From: Hymenobacter sp. UV11
GTDB lineage: Bacteria; Bacteroidota; Bacteroidia; Cytophagales; Hymenobacteraceae
DNA length: 64,000 nt
Direction of reading: 5' to 3'
NCBI RefSeq assembly: GCF_004684095.1
Contig: NZ_SRII01000005.1
Span: forward strand, 1-64,000
The position numbers and the translations under genes are program-made. A model generated the notes under the pieces. It made no database searches. It saw only the letters and a program-made list of their open reading frames with translations, and was not told the DNA's origin. This document shows positions 16,116 through 24,050 of the stretch, one piece after another; positions within the stretch are counted from its first letter, which is position 1, and each line of letters opens with the position of its first letter.

Positions 16116-17372
16116 CTAAGCTTCCAGGGCAAACAACTCCGTGAGCATAGCCACGAGTTGGTCGGCTTCTCCGCGCTGGCAGGCGGCTTTAAGCTGGAGC
16201 ACGGGCAGCTTGAGAAACTTCTGCGTGAGCGCGCTGGTCACGGCATCCATGCGGCGGGCTTCGTCAGCGCTCATCTGTTTCTGAAACCGGCCTACCTCCT
16301 GCTGCCGCATTTGTTCCAGCGTGCTCTTCAGCTTCTGAATGAGGGGCGACACCTGCAATTCCCGGCTCCACTCGTGCAAGCCTGCCAGGCCTTCGGCGAT
16401 GATGGCCTGCACCTGCGGCACGGCCGCTTCGCGCCCCGCCAAGGCAGTAGCGGCGTTGCGCTGAATGGCGTCCAGGTTGTACACCAGCACGCCCGGCACG
16501 CTTTCGGCGGCCGGGTCTACGCTACGCGGCACCGAGAGGTCGATAAAGAATTTGGGGGTCAGAATATCCAGCCCCGCGAGCAGCTCGCGGGTGAAAAGTG
16601 GGCACGGCGCCGCCACGGCGGAGATGATGACATCGGCGGTTTGCAAGCCCCGCGCCAGCTCCGCGAAGGGCAATACCGGCAGGCCGCATTCGGCGGCCAG
16701 GGCCTCGGCCGGGCCCGGCGTGCGGTTGCAGAGCACGACGTCGGCAAAGCGCTTGCTTTTAGCAAAATAGCGCCCGACATCGGCCCCCATCTCCCCAAGC
16801 CCCACCAGCAGCACGCGCGGCCGGGCTACGGCGGCGGTCAGGGCCTCCACCAGCGCCAGCGTGGCCGAAGCGGTAGACGCGGCCCCGTCGTGGAAGGCCG
16901 TCTCTTGCTGTACGCGCTTGTGGGCCGCAAAAATGGTGTGCAATAGCCGGTGCAAAAACGGTCCGGCGGCACCAGTATCGGCCGAGCGCTGGTAGGCGAT
17001 TTTCACCTGGTTGCCAATCTGCGCGTCGCCAACTACCTGCGCATCAAGGCCCAGCGCAACGTCAAACAAATGCCGCGCGGCGGCCGTGGCGGAGCCGTAC
17101 GTGGTAAAATAGGCCGCAAAATCTGCCGCGCTCCCCAAGCCGCGCGCTTGCCCCACTGCCGTGATAATGGCGGCGCGCTGGTCGTGCGCGGCGCAGTAAT
17201 ACACTTCCGTGCGGTTGCAGGTGCCGAGCACTAGTACGTCGGTAAGCCCCAACGTGTGCTGCAACACGTGCAACAGCTGGTCGCAGGCAGCCCCATCCAG
17301 CGCAAGCTGCTCGCGAATGGCAAGGGGGGCATTTTTATAGGAAAGGCTTACAGCCTTAAAGGGATGAGTCAT
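16116..17372 (-). CDS. hemA: glutamyl-tRNA reductase
   Basis: A 418-residue enzyme reducing Glu-tRNA(Glu) to glutamate-1-semialdehyde, the first committed step of C5 haem synthesis. It shows the catalytic TCNRTEVYY (Cys52), a GDAQIGNQVKIAYQ segment typical of the substrate-recognition domain, the NADPH-binding VLLVGLGEMGADVGRYF at about 194-210, and a C-terminal dimerisation helix region. Length is normal for Bacteroidota. It lies upstream of the haem-dependent cbb3 oxidase region but is separated from it by the two-component genes. Confidence 0.95.
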   Translation of the reverse strand: MTHPFKAVSLSYKNAPLAIREQLALDGAACDQLLHVLQHTLGLTDVLVLGTCNRTEVYYCAAHDQRAAIITAVGQARGLGSAADFAAYFTTYGSATAAARHLFDVALGLDAQVVGDAQIGNQVKIAYQRSADTGAAGPFLHRLLHTIFAAHKRVQQETAFHDGAASTASATLALVEALTAAVARPRVLLVGLGEMGADVGRYFAKSKRFADVVLCNRTPGPAEALAAECGLPVLPFAELARGLQTADVIISAVAAPCPLFTRELLAGLDILTPKFFIDLSVPRSVDPAAESVPGVLVYNLDAIQRNAATALAGREAAVPQVQAIIAEGLAGLHEWSRELQVSPLIQKLKSTLEQMRQQEVGRFQKQMSADEARRMDAVTSALTQKFLKLPVLQLKAACQRGEADQLVAMLTELFALEA

Positions 17373-17527
17373 GGTAACCGGCTGAGCCTGAAGCTAGCAA
17401 CCCGGGCGGAAGGCGCTTGCAGCCCCAAATTTCCGCGCAAAAGCCGGCCAAACGCATGAGGAGCGTCAAGCGTTCGGTTGATTGTTGGTAAGCAGCGGAT
17501 TCTGCTACCTGGCGCGGCCCCCAAGTC

Positions 17528-17652
17528 CGGTAGCTCCGGTCCGACGGCGCAGCCGTCCGACCGGTTACCGTGTGTGCCGCGTGGGCCGGTCGTTCAGCCA
17601 TCGTTCACGCGACAACCGGTCGGACGGCTGCGCCGTCGGACCGGAGCTACCG
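17528..17652. repeat. REP pair 1 (variant GACGGC sequence)
   Basis: Two 39-nt arms (17528-17566, 17614-17652) are exact inverted copies. Each contains GGTCCGACGGCGCAGCCGTC flanked as in the main REP family but with GACGGC in place of GCCGGC; the C-C mismatch of the hairpin is kept. The conserved CAACGACAA foot is only partly present (GACAACCGG). It lies between hemA and the response-regulator gene, 6 bp after the latter's stop. Confidence 0.85.
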
Positions 17653-17658
17653 TACCGG

Positions 17659-18717
17659 TTACCAGTTGCTGCGGCGCAGCTTATTAGGTTGTAAAACTTT
17701 GATAAACTTGGGCGTTAGCTCAATGCTCTCATCCTGGCGGAACTCGCTCAAAATACGGCTCAGCGACTCGGGCGTAGTACCGATGAGAGCAGCCATATCC
17801 TCGCGGGCCAGCTGGATGAGCGGGTCGGCCGGGGATAAGAGGAGCTGCTGCGCATGTAGGTGCAAAAGACTGTCGGCCACGCGCTTGCGCAGTGAGCCGT
17901 AGGCCAGGTCAAGCAGCTGCGCATCTTGCTGGTCGGCCCGGTTGGCCAGCATACGCACAAACTGCTGGCTCACCTCGGGGTTGCGCAGCAGCAGCTGGGT
18001 AAAGTCGTCGGCCGGGATATAAAGCAGCGTCGCATCTTCGAGGGCCACGGCCGCGTCGTGGTGGGGCGAGCCGGCCAGCAGGGCGCGGTAGCCAAAAAAC
18101 TCGCCGGCGGCGCAAATGCCCGTTATCAGCTCCTTGCCGGCGGCGGTGGTTTTGCTGATTTTGACCCGGCCGGCCTGCACGAAGTAGAGGCGGATGGCCT
18201 CGTCGCCTTCGGCATAAATAAGCTGCTTGCGGGGCACGGCGTGGGGCCGGCGGTCGGCCGAGAGGCTGGCCAGGCTGCCCGTTTGCTGGGCATCGGCCAG
18301 GAATTCGGGCAAGCCGTTGGCGCGCAAGTCGTAGGCGGGTTTCAGGTGCTGGAAGCGGCTGAGGCGGCCGCTCACGGCGCTCAGTAAGTCGCTCTTTTCG
18401 AAGGGCTTGGTGAGGTAGTCATCGGCCCCTAGCTCCATGCCGCGGCGCAGGTCAGCGCGCTCGGTTTTGGCGGTGAGGAAGATGAACGGCACGCCGGCCA
18501 GGCGCGGGTTCTGGTTGAAAATGTGCAGCACGCCGTAGCCGTCGAGCACGGGCATCATGATGTCGCACAGCACCAGGTCGGGGCGCTCGGCCAGGGCCTG
18601 GGTCACGCCGGCCTGGCCGTCGGCGGCCGTGCGCACAGTGTAGCCGGTGAGCTCCAGAATCTCGGCGGTGTTTTCGCGGATGAAGTCGTTGTCCTCAATC
18701 AGCAGAATGGTTTTCAT
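17659..18717 (-). CDS. response regulator fused to CRP/FNR-type transcription factor
   Basis: The ATG at 18717 gives 352 residues starting MKTILLIEDND. Residues 1-120 are a receiver domain (acidic pair E8/D9, phospho-Asp D52, K104). Residues about 145-265 are a cNMP-binding-type beta-roll (LIYAEGDEAIRLYFVQAGRV). Residues about 270-345 are a CRP helix-turn-helix whose recognition helix reads TPESLSRILSEF, giving E317, S320, R321, the E-x-x-S-R set by which FNR reads TTGAT. No FNR-type N-terminal cysteines are present, so input is probably phosphorylation. It overlaps the kinase gene by 23 bp. An in-frame upstream extension to 18804 lies wholly inside the kinase gene and is unlikely. Likely targets are the TTGATnnnnATCAA boxes at 20484 and 24828. 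Confidence 0.88.
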   Translation of the reverse strand: MKTILLIEDNDFIRENTAEILELTGYTVRTAADGQAGVTQALAERPDLVLCDIMMPVLDGYGVLHIFNQNPRLAGVPFIFLTAKTERADLRRGMELGADDYLTKPFEKSDLLSAVSGRLSRFQHLKPAYDLRANGLPEFLADAQQTGSLASLSADRRPHAVPRKQLIYAEGDEAIRLYFVQAGRVKISKTTAAGKELITGICAAGEFFGYRALLAGSPHHDAAVALEDATLLYIPADDFTQLLLRNPEVSQQFVRMLANRADQQDAQLLDLAYGSLRKRVADSLLHLHAQQLLLSPADPLIQLAREDMAALIGTTPESLSRILSEFRQDESIELTPKFIKVLQPNKLRRSNW

Positions 18718-20308
18718 ACGGAACAGTAATGGTGACGGTAGTACCCTGGCCCAATGCGCTTTGCAGGGCAATGTGGCCGTGCAGCAGCTCCAGGTAGCGG
18801 GCAATAATGTAGAGGCCTAGGCCGGTACCGGGCACGTTGGTGACGTTGCGGGCCCGAAAAAACCGCTCGAACAGGTGGGCTTGGTCTTCCTCCGAAATCC
18901 CTACCCCCTGGTCGGCCACGGTGAGCGTGAGCGCGCCCGCCTGGCAGGCGGCGGCCACCGCCACCACCGTGTTTTCGCCCGAGTACTTGAGGGCGTTGGA
19001 CAGTAAATTAACCAGGATTTTACGCAGCAGCGAGGGGTCGAGCCAAATGGGCTCTGGGCAATCGGTGGTTTGCTCGATGCGCTGGCCGGGCTTGCGCAGG
19101 CCCTGCACGTCGGCCACCACGTCGCGCAGGAGCGCGGGCAGGTCGAGACGGGCCGGGTGGGCCTCAATTTTACCCTCTTCGATGCGGCCCACCGATAGAA
19201 ATTCCTCCAGAATATCGTTCAGGTGCTTCACCGACGTGCGGATGCGCTCGATGTGGCGCAGGCGCTTGGGTTGCTGCTCGGTGGCCGGGTATTCTTCGAT
19301 GAGCGCGGCCGAGGTGAGCACGGCCGTGAGCGGCGTGCGAAACTCGTGCGAGGCCATGCTCACGAAGCGCGACTTGAGCTCGCCCAGCTCGCGCTCAGCG
19401 GCTAGGGCCTTGGCCAGCTCGTTTTTGCGCAGCTGGAGCTGCTCCAGGGTGTTCATGAGCGCATGGGTGCGCTCGGTCACGCGCTGCTCCAGGTCGGCGT
19501 TGAGGGCGGCCACGCGCTGGCTGCCGGCAATGAGCTGCTGCTCAAACTCTTTCTTGTAGGTAATGTCGAGGATGTACGACACGGCGTACAGCTCCTCATC
19601 GAGGTGGAAGTAGCTCAGGCTGACCTCGACCGGGAACACCGAGCCGTCGTGGCGCAGGCCGTGGAGCTCGCCGCTGTGGCCGCCCATGGTGCGCACCTGG
19701 GGGCGGGCCGTGAACGACTCGCGCAGCTTTTCGTGGCGGCGGCCGGCCGCCTGGGGCACCAGCAACTCAATGAGCTGGCCTTCGAGCGCATCGGCCGCGT
19801 AGCCAAATAGCTGGTGGGCCAGCTGGTTGGCCGACACGATGCGGCCCCGCTCGTCGCACACCACAATGCCGATGGTGGCATGCGTAAACACGGCCTCGAA
19901 GCGCCGCACGCTCTGGGCCAGCTCCCGCTCGGCCTGCTGCAAGCGCCCCTGCTCGCTGAGGCGAACCAGCAGGTAGTCAGCGCCTTTCACCTGAAAAGCC
20001 GTGAGTTCGATGCGCCCCCAGAACGACGGGCCCTGGCGCCGGCCCACCTCGGCCTCCAGGGCCTGGGGCCCCACGCGCCGGGCCAGCTTGCGCAGGTGGG
20101 CCCAGCGGGCGGGCGACACGGTGGGGGTAGGCAACACCCGCGCGGGGTCGGCCAAAAAGGCCTCCTCGGAGGGGTAGCCCAGCAGCCGCACCCCGGCCGG
20201 ATTAATCCGCATAAACCAGCCCTCGGCCACGTCGTAGATGCCCACAAAGTCGGGGGCCTGGCTGATGAGCACCTCGGCGGCAGCACTGCTAAAAGGGTCG
20301 CTGAGCAT
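18695..20308 (-). CDS. PAS-domain sensor histidine kinase (FixL-like)
   Basis: A 537-residue soluble kinase without membrane segments. It has a first PAS-like domain (about 10-120), a second PAS domain (about 132-252), a coiled-coil linker (about 253-310), HisKA with SMASHEFRTPLTAV (phospho-His 321), and a HATPase with N box LVNLLSNALKY, DQGVG and PGTGLGLYI. In the second PAS, LVPQAAGRRHEKL puts His192 where FixL has its haem-ligating histidine, but this His is common in PAS domains and the FixL distal Arg position is not Arg here. It is the first gene of a two-gene operon with the REC-CRP fusion and diverges from the cbb3 cluster, so an oxygen or redox sensing role is likely but unproven. 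Confidence 0.9.
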   Translation of the reverse strand: MLSDPFSSAAAEVLISQAPDFVGIYDVAEGWFMRINPAGVRLLGYPSEEAFLADPARVLPTPTVSPARWAHLRKLARRVGPQALEAEVGRRQGPSFWGRIELTAFQVKGADYLLVRLSEQGRLQQAERELAQSVRRFEAVFTHATIGIVVCDERGRIVSANQLAHQLFGYAADALEGQLIELLVPQAAGRRHEKLRESFTARPQVRTMGGHSGELHGLRHDGSVFPVEVSLSYFHLDEELYAVSYILDITYKKEFEQQLIAGSQRVAALNADLEQRVTERTHALMNTLEQLQLRKNELAKALAAERELGELKSRFVSMASHEFRTPLTAVLTSAALIEEYPATEQQPKRLRHIERIRTSVKHLNDILEEFLSVGRIEEGKIEAHPARLDLPALLRDVVADVQGLRKPGQRIEQTTDCPEPIWLDPSLLRKILVNLLSNALKYSGENTVVAVAAACQAGALTLTVADQGVGISEEDQAHLFERFFRARNVTNVPGTGLGLYIIARYLELLHGHIALQSALGQGTTVTITVPYENHSAD

Positions 20309-20336
20309 AGAAAAAAACGTGATTAAGCTGGTTGCG

Positions 20337-20459
20337 CCGGTCCGCCGGCGCTAGCCGGCCGACCGGTTGTCGTTGCATAGAGTCGCTGAATAAATAGGTT
20401 GCTGAATAACCCAACCTAAGCAACGACAACCGGTCGGCCGGCTAGCGCCGGCGGACCGG
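20337..20459. repeat. REP pair 2
   Basis: Inverted 39-bp copies at 20337-20375 and 20421-20459, both with central CTAG. Each is CCGGTCCGCCGGC-GCTA-GCCGGCCGACCGG with the foot TTGTCGTTG (or its complement CAACGACAA) facing inward. It lies between the kinase gene and the FNR-type box. Confidence 0.95.
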
Positions 20460-20483
20460 GCCAGCCGGCGTAGGGCGTGGGGA

Positions 20484-20497
20484 TTGATGATTATCAA
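20484..20497. promoter_or_regulatory. FNR-type box TTGATGATTATCAA
   Basis: A perfect TTGATnnnnATCAA palindrome upstream of the thioredoxin-like gene, in the divergent gap with the kinase/regulator operon. Its centre (20490.5) lies 51.5 bp before the start of the probable -7 element TACCTTTG. It is probably bound by the REC-CRP protein encoded at 17659-18717 and may also autoregulate that operon. Confidence 0.75.
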
Positions 20498-20541
20498 GCG
20501 GCGGTCTATCAGGCATCATGGCCGGGCAGGGCGGGCCAAAA

Positions 20542-20549
20542 TACCTTTG
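20542..20549 (+). promoter_or_regulatory. -7 element TACCTTTG
   Basis: An exact match to the Bacteroidota sigma-ABfr -7 consensus TAnnTTTG, 27 bp before the ATG of the thioredoxin-like gene. No clear -33 TTTG is seen, as expected for an activator-dependent promoter. Confidence 0.6.
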
Positions 20550-20575
20550 CTACCCACTCCGATTTTCAGCCACCC

Positions 20576-20884
20576 ATGTCCTTTGCCCTACCCCCTCCCG
20601 ACCTGTTGGCGCCTGCCGTGCTGCTGGTGCTGGTGCCGGCCGGCCGGGCCGGCCAGTTGCCTACCCCGGCCCAGCTCGACGACCTCCAGCGCCGGCTGGG
20701 CCCCGCCGTGCGAGTGCTACGCCTCGACGACGACGCCCACGCCAGCGTGGTGCGCAGCTTTGCCGTGGCCCAGCTGCCCGCCTGCGTGCTAGTGCGCGAG
20801 GGCATCGAGCTGTGGCGGCAACCCGGCTGGCCCGAGAGCGACGCGCTCGTAGCCAGCCTACTGGCGGCGGCGGGTGTGGGATAA
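20576..20884 (+). CDS. thioredoxin-like protein lacking CxxC
   Basis: The ATG at 20576 gives a 102-residue protein (MSFALPPPDLL). The pattern LLVLVPAGRAGQ - helix - VRVLRLDDDAHASVVRSFAV - QLPACVLVREGIELWRQPGW matches the thioredoxin fold, with the cis-Pro loop QLP and the edge strand G-x-E-L-W. The redox CxxC is absent (the site reads PAGRAG), so it is not a disulfide reductase; a single Cys follows the cis-Pro. It is the first gene after the FNR-type box and precedes ccoI. It may be an assembly or scaffold factor, which is inference. Confidence 0.7.
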   Translation: MSFALPPPDLLAPAVLLVLVPAGRAGQLPTPAQLDDLQRRLGPAVRVLRLDDDAHASVVRSFAVAQLPACVLVREGIELWRQPGWPESDALVASLLAAAGVG

Positions 20885-20929
20885 GGTATTGACAATGTAT
20901 GAATTGTGCTTAAAAAGGATGCGCATGGT

Positions 20930-21109
20930 CCGGTCCGCCGGCGCAAGCCGGCCGACCGGTTGTCGTTGCTTATATTAGCTGTCGTTACTTATTCTGGAGT
21001 ACCCTTGTGTATATAACTCATTTATTGATAGTTATGTTCATAAATCCAGCCAACGCAAGTCAAACGTCAGCAACGACAACCGGTCGGCCGGCTCGCGCCG
21101 GCGGACCGG
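20930..21109. repeat. REP pair 3
   Basis: Inverted copies at 20930-20968 (centre CAAG) and 21071-21109 (centre CGAG), feet inward, about 100 bp apart, between the thioredoxin-like gene and ccoI. Confidence 0.95.
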
Positions 21110-21180
21110 GGCGGGCGCGCACCGGCGGGTGCGAAAGACAAAATTCGGCTTTCCCCGCGCGCGCAGCCGTGATTAAAAGC

Positions 21181-21214
21181 AAGCGTTTACCTGATTTTAA
21201 TCAGGTAAACGCTT
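21181..21214. promoter_or_regulatory. perfect 16-bp palindrome before ccoI, with FNR-like core
   Basis: Arms AAGCGTTTACCTGATT (21181-21196) and its complement (21199-21214) flank TT. The centre reads CTGATTTTAATCAG, that is TGATnnnnATCA, the FNR/CRP core with the outermost base pair changed. It ends 49 bp before the ccoI start. No T run follows, so an operator is more likely than a terminator. Confidence 0.5.
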
Positions 21215-21263
21215 CTGTCAATGCTAATCGGCCACGCCCCAACCGCAATCAAGCGCGGGCCTG

Positions 21264-23744
21264 ATGCGCGTCATGGCTCCCGCGCAGCGGCGGCCGGAGC
21301 TTTGCGGCCCTACCCCCTTGTGTCCGCCCGTGCCTGCCTTCCTCGAACAAACTGCCACCAATCTGGCCTGCGCCCACTGCGGCGATGCCTGCCCGGCCGA
21401 GCCGCTGCGGCTGGCCGAACTGCCGTTTTGCTGCGCCGGCTGCCGCACCGTGTACGAGCTGCTGAATGCCAGCCAGCTCTGCACCTACTACGCCCTGGGC
21501 GAGCGGCCAGGGCTGAAAATCAAGGAAGTAGAGCTGCCCGGCCGCTTCGACTACCTGGCTTCGGAGGCCGTGCAGGCGCAGCTGCTCTCGTTTCGCTCGG
21601 CCGAGCGGGGCCGCCTCACACTGCACGTGCCCCAGATGCACTGCACCTCCTGCATCTGGCTGCTGGAGCACCTGCCCCGGCTGCACGCCGGCGTGGTGGA
21701 GGCGCGGGTGCAGTTTTTGCGTAAGGAAATCACCATCACCTACTTACTGGCCGACATTAGCCTGCCCGAAGTGGTGCAGCTGCTGGCTTCGGTGGGCTAC
21801 GAGCCGCAGATTACGCTGGCCGAGCTGGGCGCGCAGCCGCACCGCGCCAGCCATACGCTGTATTACCAGCTAGGGCTGGCGGCCTTCGCCTTCGGCAACG
21901 TGATGCTGCTGGCCCTGCCCGAGTATTTCTCCTTCGTGGAGGACTTGCAGGCCGGGTTTGGGCGCTTTTTTGGGTACCTGAGCCTGGCGCTGGCGCTGCC
22001 AGTGCTGCTATACAGTGCCCGCGGGTTTTTCCGCTCGGCCGGGCAAGGGCTGCGGCAGCGCCACATCAACCTCGATTTTCCCATTAGCCTGGGGCTGGCT
22101 TCGCTGTTCAGCGTCAGCACGTTTGAGGTATTGTCGGGGCGCGGGGCGGGCTACTTTGACTCGTTTACGGGGCTGGTGTTTTTCATGCTGATTGGCAAGT
22201 GGGTGCAGCAGCGCACCTACGACGCGCTGCGCTTCGACCGCGACTACACGGCCTATTTCCCGGTGGCCGTGACGCGCCTCACGCCGGCCGGCGAGCAGTC
22301 CATTTCGGTGCAGGAGCTGGCGGTGGGCCACCGCATCAGGGTGCGGCACCAGGAGGTTATTCCGGCCGATGCCGTGCTGCTGCGCGGCGCGGGGCAAATC
22401 GACTACTCGTTCGTATCGGGCGAGAGCACCCCGGTGGCCCGCGCCGCCGGCGACCTAGTATATGCTGGCGGCCGGCAGCTGGGCGGGGCCCTGGAGCTGG
22501 AAGTGGTGCGCGGCGTGTCGCAGGGCTACCTCACCCAGCTCTGGAACAACCCCGCCTTCACCAAAGACGCCGCCGGCCCCACCCTCGAAACCTACGCCAA
22601 CCGCGCCGGCCGCTACTTCGTGGCCCTCACGCTGCTGCTGGCCGCCGGCACGCTGGCCTACTGGGGCCCCCGCGACCAGGCCACCATGTGGCGGGCCTTC
22701 ACGTCGGTGCTGGTCATTGCCTGCCCGTGCGCGCTGTCGCTGGCCACGCCCTTCGCCATGGGCGCAGCGCTGCGGGTGCTGGGCCGCCACAAGCTCTACC
22801 TCAAAAACGCCGCCGTCATCGAAGCCCTGGCCCGGGCCGACACGCTGGTATTTGACAAAACCGGCACCCTCACCGACCCTACGCAGTCGGCCGTGCAGTA
22901 CCACGGCCGGCCGTTGTTACCGCTTGAAAAACAACTTATTGCCACTGCGGCGGCGCAATCTACGCACCCACTCAGCCAGCGCCTGGCCCGCGAGCTGGCT
23001 ACCGAAGCCCTACCCCTGGCTACCTGCCAGGAGTACTCCGGCCAGGGCCTAAAGGCCACGGCCGCCAGCGGGCAAGCATTGCGGCTAGGATCGGCCGCAT
23101 TTGTAGGGGCTAGCGCCGGCGGACCGGCGCTAGCCCCCGAAACCAGCGTTTACGTGGCGTTGGACGGAGAACCAGCTGGCCATTTCACCTTCCGCAATGT
23201 GTACCGCCCGGCCCTGCCAGCCGTGCTGGCAGCCTTGGGCAAACGCTACCGCCTGGCCGTGCTCTCGGGCGATACCGACGCCGAGGGGCCCCGGCTGCGC
23301 GCCCTGCTCGGCCCGGCGGCGGAGCTGCGCTTCGGCCAGTCGCCGGCCGATAAGCTCGCCTACATCGCCGCCGAGCGCGCCCAGGGCCACACCATGGTCA
23401 TGATAGGCGACGGCCTGAACGACGCCGGGGCCCTGCGCGCCGCCGACGCGGGCATCGCCCTCACCGACACGCTCACCAACTTCTCGCCCGCCTGCGACGC
23501 CATTTTGGAGGCCGGTGAGTTGGGGCGGCTGGCCACATTCCTGGGCTTCTCGCGGGCCTGCCTGCGGGCGGTGCTGGCCACATTTGTGCTCTCGCTATGC
23601 TACAACGCGGTGGGGCTGACGCTGGCCGTGCAGGGGCATTTCACACCCATCGCGTCGGCCATCCTCATGCCGCTTAGCTCGCTCAGCGTGATGGTGGTGG
23701 CCACGCTGCTCGTGCGCTGGGCGGCCCGGCGTTACCATTTATAA
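21264..23744 (+). CDS. ccoI: copper-transporting P-type ATPase for cbb3 oxidase assembly
   Basis: An 826-residue P1B-ATPase delivering copper for the CuB centre of cbb3 oxidase. The N-terminal Cys-rich domain (CAHCGDACP and FCCAGCRTVYELL, about 35-70) and the heavy-metal domain (PQMHCTSCIWLLEHL, about 120) are typical of CcoI/FixI. It has the membrane metal motif CPC (ACPCALSLATPF, Cys487), phosphorylation site DKTGTLTD (Asp531) and hinge GDGLNDAGAL. Either ATG 21264 or 21273 could be the start. Residues about 615-625 (GASAGGPALAP) are encoded by a REP-like hairpin. CcoS follows 10 bp later. Confidence 0.95.
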   Translation: MRVMAPAQRRPELCGPTPLCPPVPAFLEQTATNLACAHCGDACPAEPLRLAELPFCCAGCRTVYELLNASQLCTYYALGERPGLKIKEVELPGRFDYLASEAVQAQLLSFRSAERGRLTLHVPQMHCTSCIWLLEHLPRLHAGVVEARVQFLRKEITITYLLADISLPEVVQLLASVGYEPQITLAELGAQPHRASHTLYYQLGLAAFAFGNVMLLALPEYFSFVEDLQAGFGRFFGYLSLALALPVLLYSARGFFRSAGQGLRQRHINLDFPISLGLASLFSVSTFEVLSGRGAGYFDSFTGLVFFMLIGKWVQQRTYDALRFDRDYTAYFPVAVTRLTPAGEQSISVQELAVGHRIRVRHQEVIPADAVLLRGAGQIDYSFVSGESTPVARAAGDLVYAGGRQLGGALELEVVRGVSQGYLTQLWNNPAFTKDAAGPTLETYANRAGRYFVALTLLLAAGTLAYWGPRDQATMWRAFTSVLVIACPCALSLATPFAMGAALRVLGRHKLYLKNAAVIEALARADTLVFDKTGTLTDPTQSAVQYHGRPLLPLEKQLIATAAAQSTHPLSQRLARELATEALPLATCQEYSGQGLKATAASGQALRLGSAAFVGASAGGPALAPETSVYVALDGEPAGHFTFRNVYRPALPAVLAALGKRYRLAVLSGDTDAEGPRLRALLGPAAELRFGQSPADKLAYIAAERAQGHTMVMIGDGLNDAGALRAADAGIALTDTLTNFSPACDAILEAGELGRLATFLGFSRACLRAVLATFVLSLCYNAVGLTLAVQGHFTPIASAILMPLSSLSVMVVATLLVRWAARRYHL
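23106..23137. repeat. REP-like palindrome inside ccoI
   Basis: A perfect 14-bp stem (GGGGCTAGCGCCGG, loop CGGA, complement) contains CTAGCGCCGGCGGACCGG, the distal half of a REP. It encodes a variable loop of the ATPase nucleotide-binding region, so the insertion appears tolerated. Confidence 0.65.
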
Positions 23745-23754
23745 AGCTGATTGT

Positions 23755-23931
23755 ATGACTATTATTTTTCTATTGATTGGCCTCAGCCTGCTGGTGGCCC
23801 TCGTGTTTCTAGCGGGCTTCCTGTGGGCGGTGCGCAGCGGGCAATACGACGACGCCTACACGCCTTCAGTGCGGATGCTGTTTGACGATGAAGCGCCGAC
23901 CGAGCCAACCGCTCCGGTCCGCCGGCGCTAG
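23755..23931 (+). CDS. ccoS: cbb3 oxidase maturation protein CcoS
   Basis: A 58-residue membrane protein, MTIIFLLIGLSLLVALVFLA then GFLWAVRSGQYDDAYTP and LFDDEAP. The single helix followed by FLWAVRSGQ(Y/F)DD is diagnostic of CcoS, needed for cofactor insertion into cbb3 oxidase. It lies 10 bp after ccoI, the usual ccoIS order. The last residues (PVRRR) and the TAG stop come from REP copy 23914-23952, so the original C terminus has been replaced. Confidence 0.92.
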   Translation: MTIIFLLIGLSLLVALVFLAGFLWAVRSGQYDDAYTPSVRMLFDDEAPTEPTAPVRRR

Positions 23932-24048
23932 CCGGCCGACCGGTTGTCGTTGCGGGCGTTGTGAAGCTTGGATAGTTGACTGCCGCCCGCAACGACAACC
24001 AGGGGCCCGCAACGATAACCGGTCGGCCGGCTGGCTCCGGCGGACCGG
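23914..24048. repeat. REP pair 4, flanking the RAYT 3' end
   Basis: Left copy 23914-23952 overlaps the end of ccoS. Right copy 24010-24048 (foot CAACGATAA) ends two bases before the RAYT stop codon. An extra isolated foot, CAACGACAACC (23990-24000), lies between them, a sign of a truncated third copy. Confidence 0.95.
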
Positions 24049-24050
24049 CG

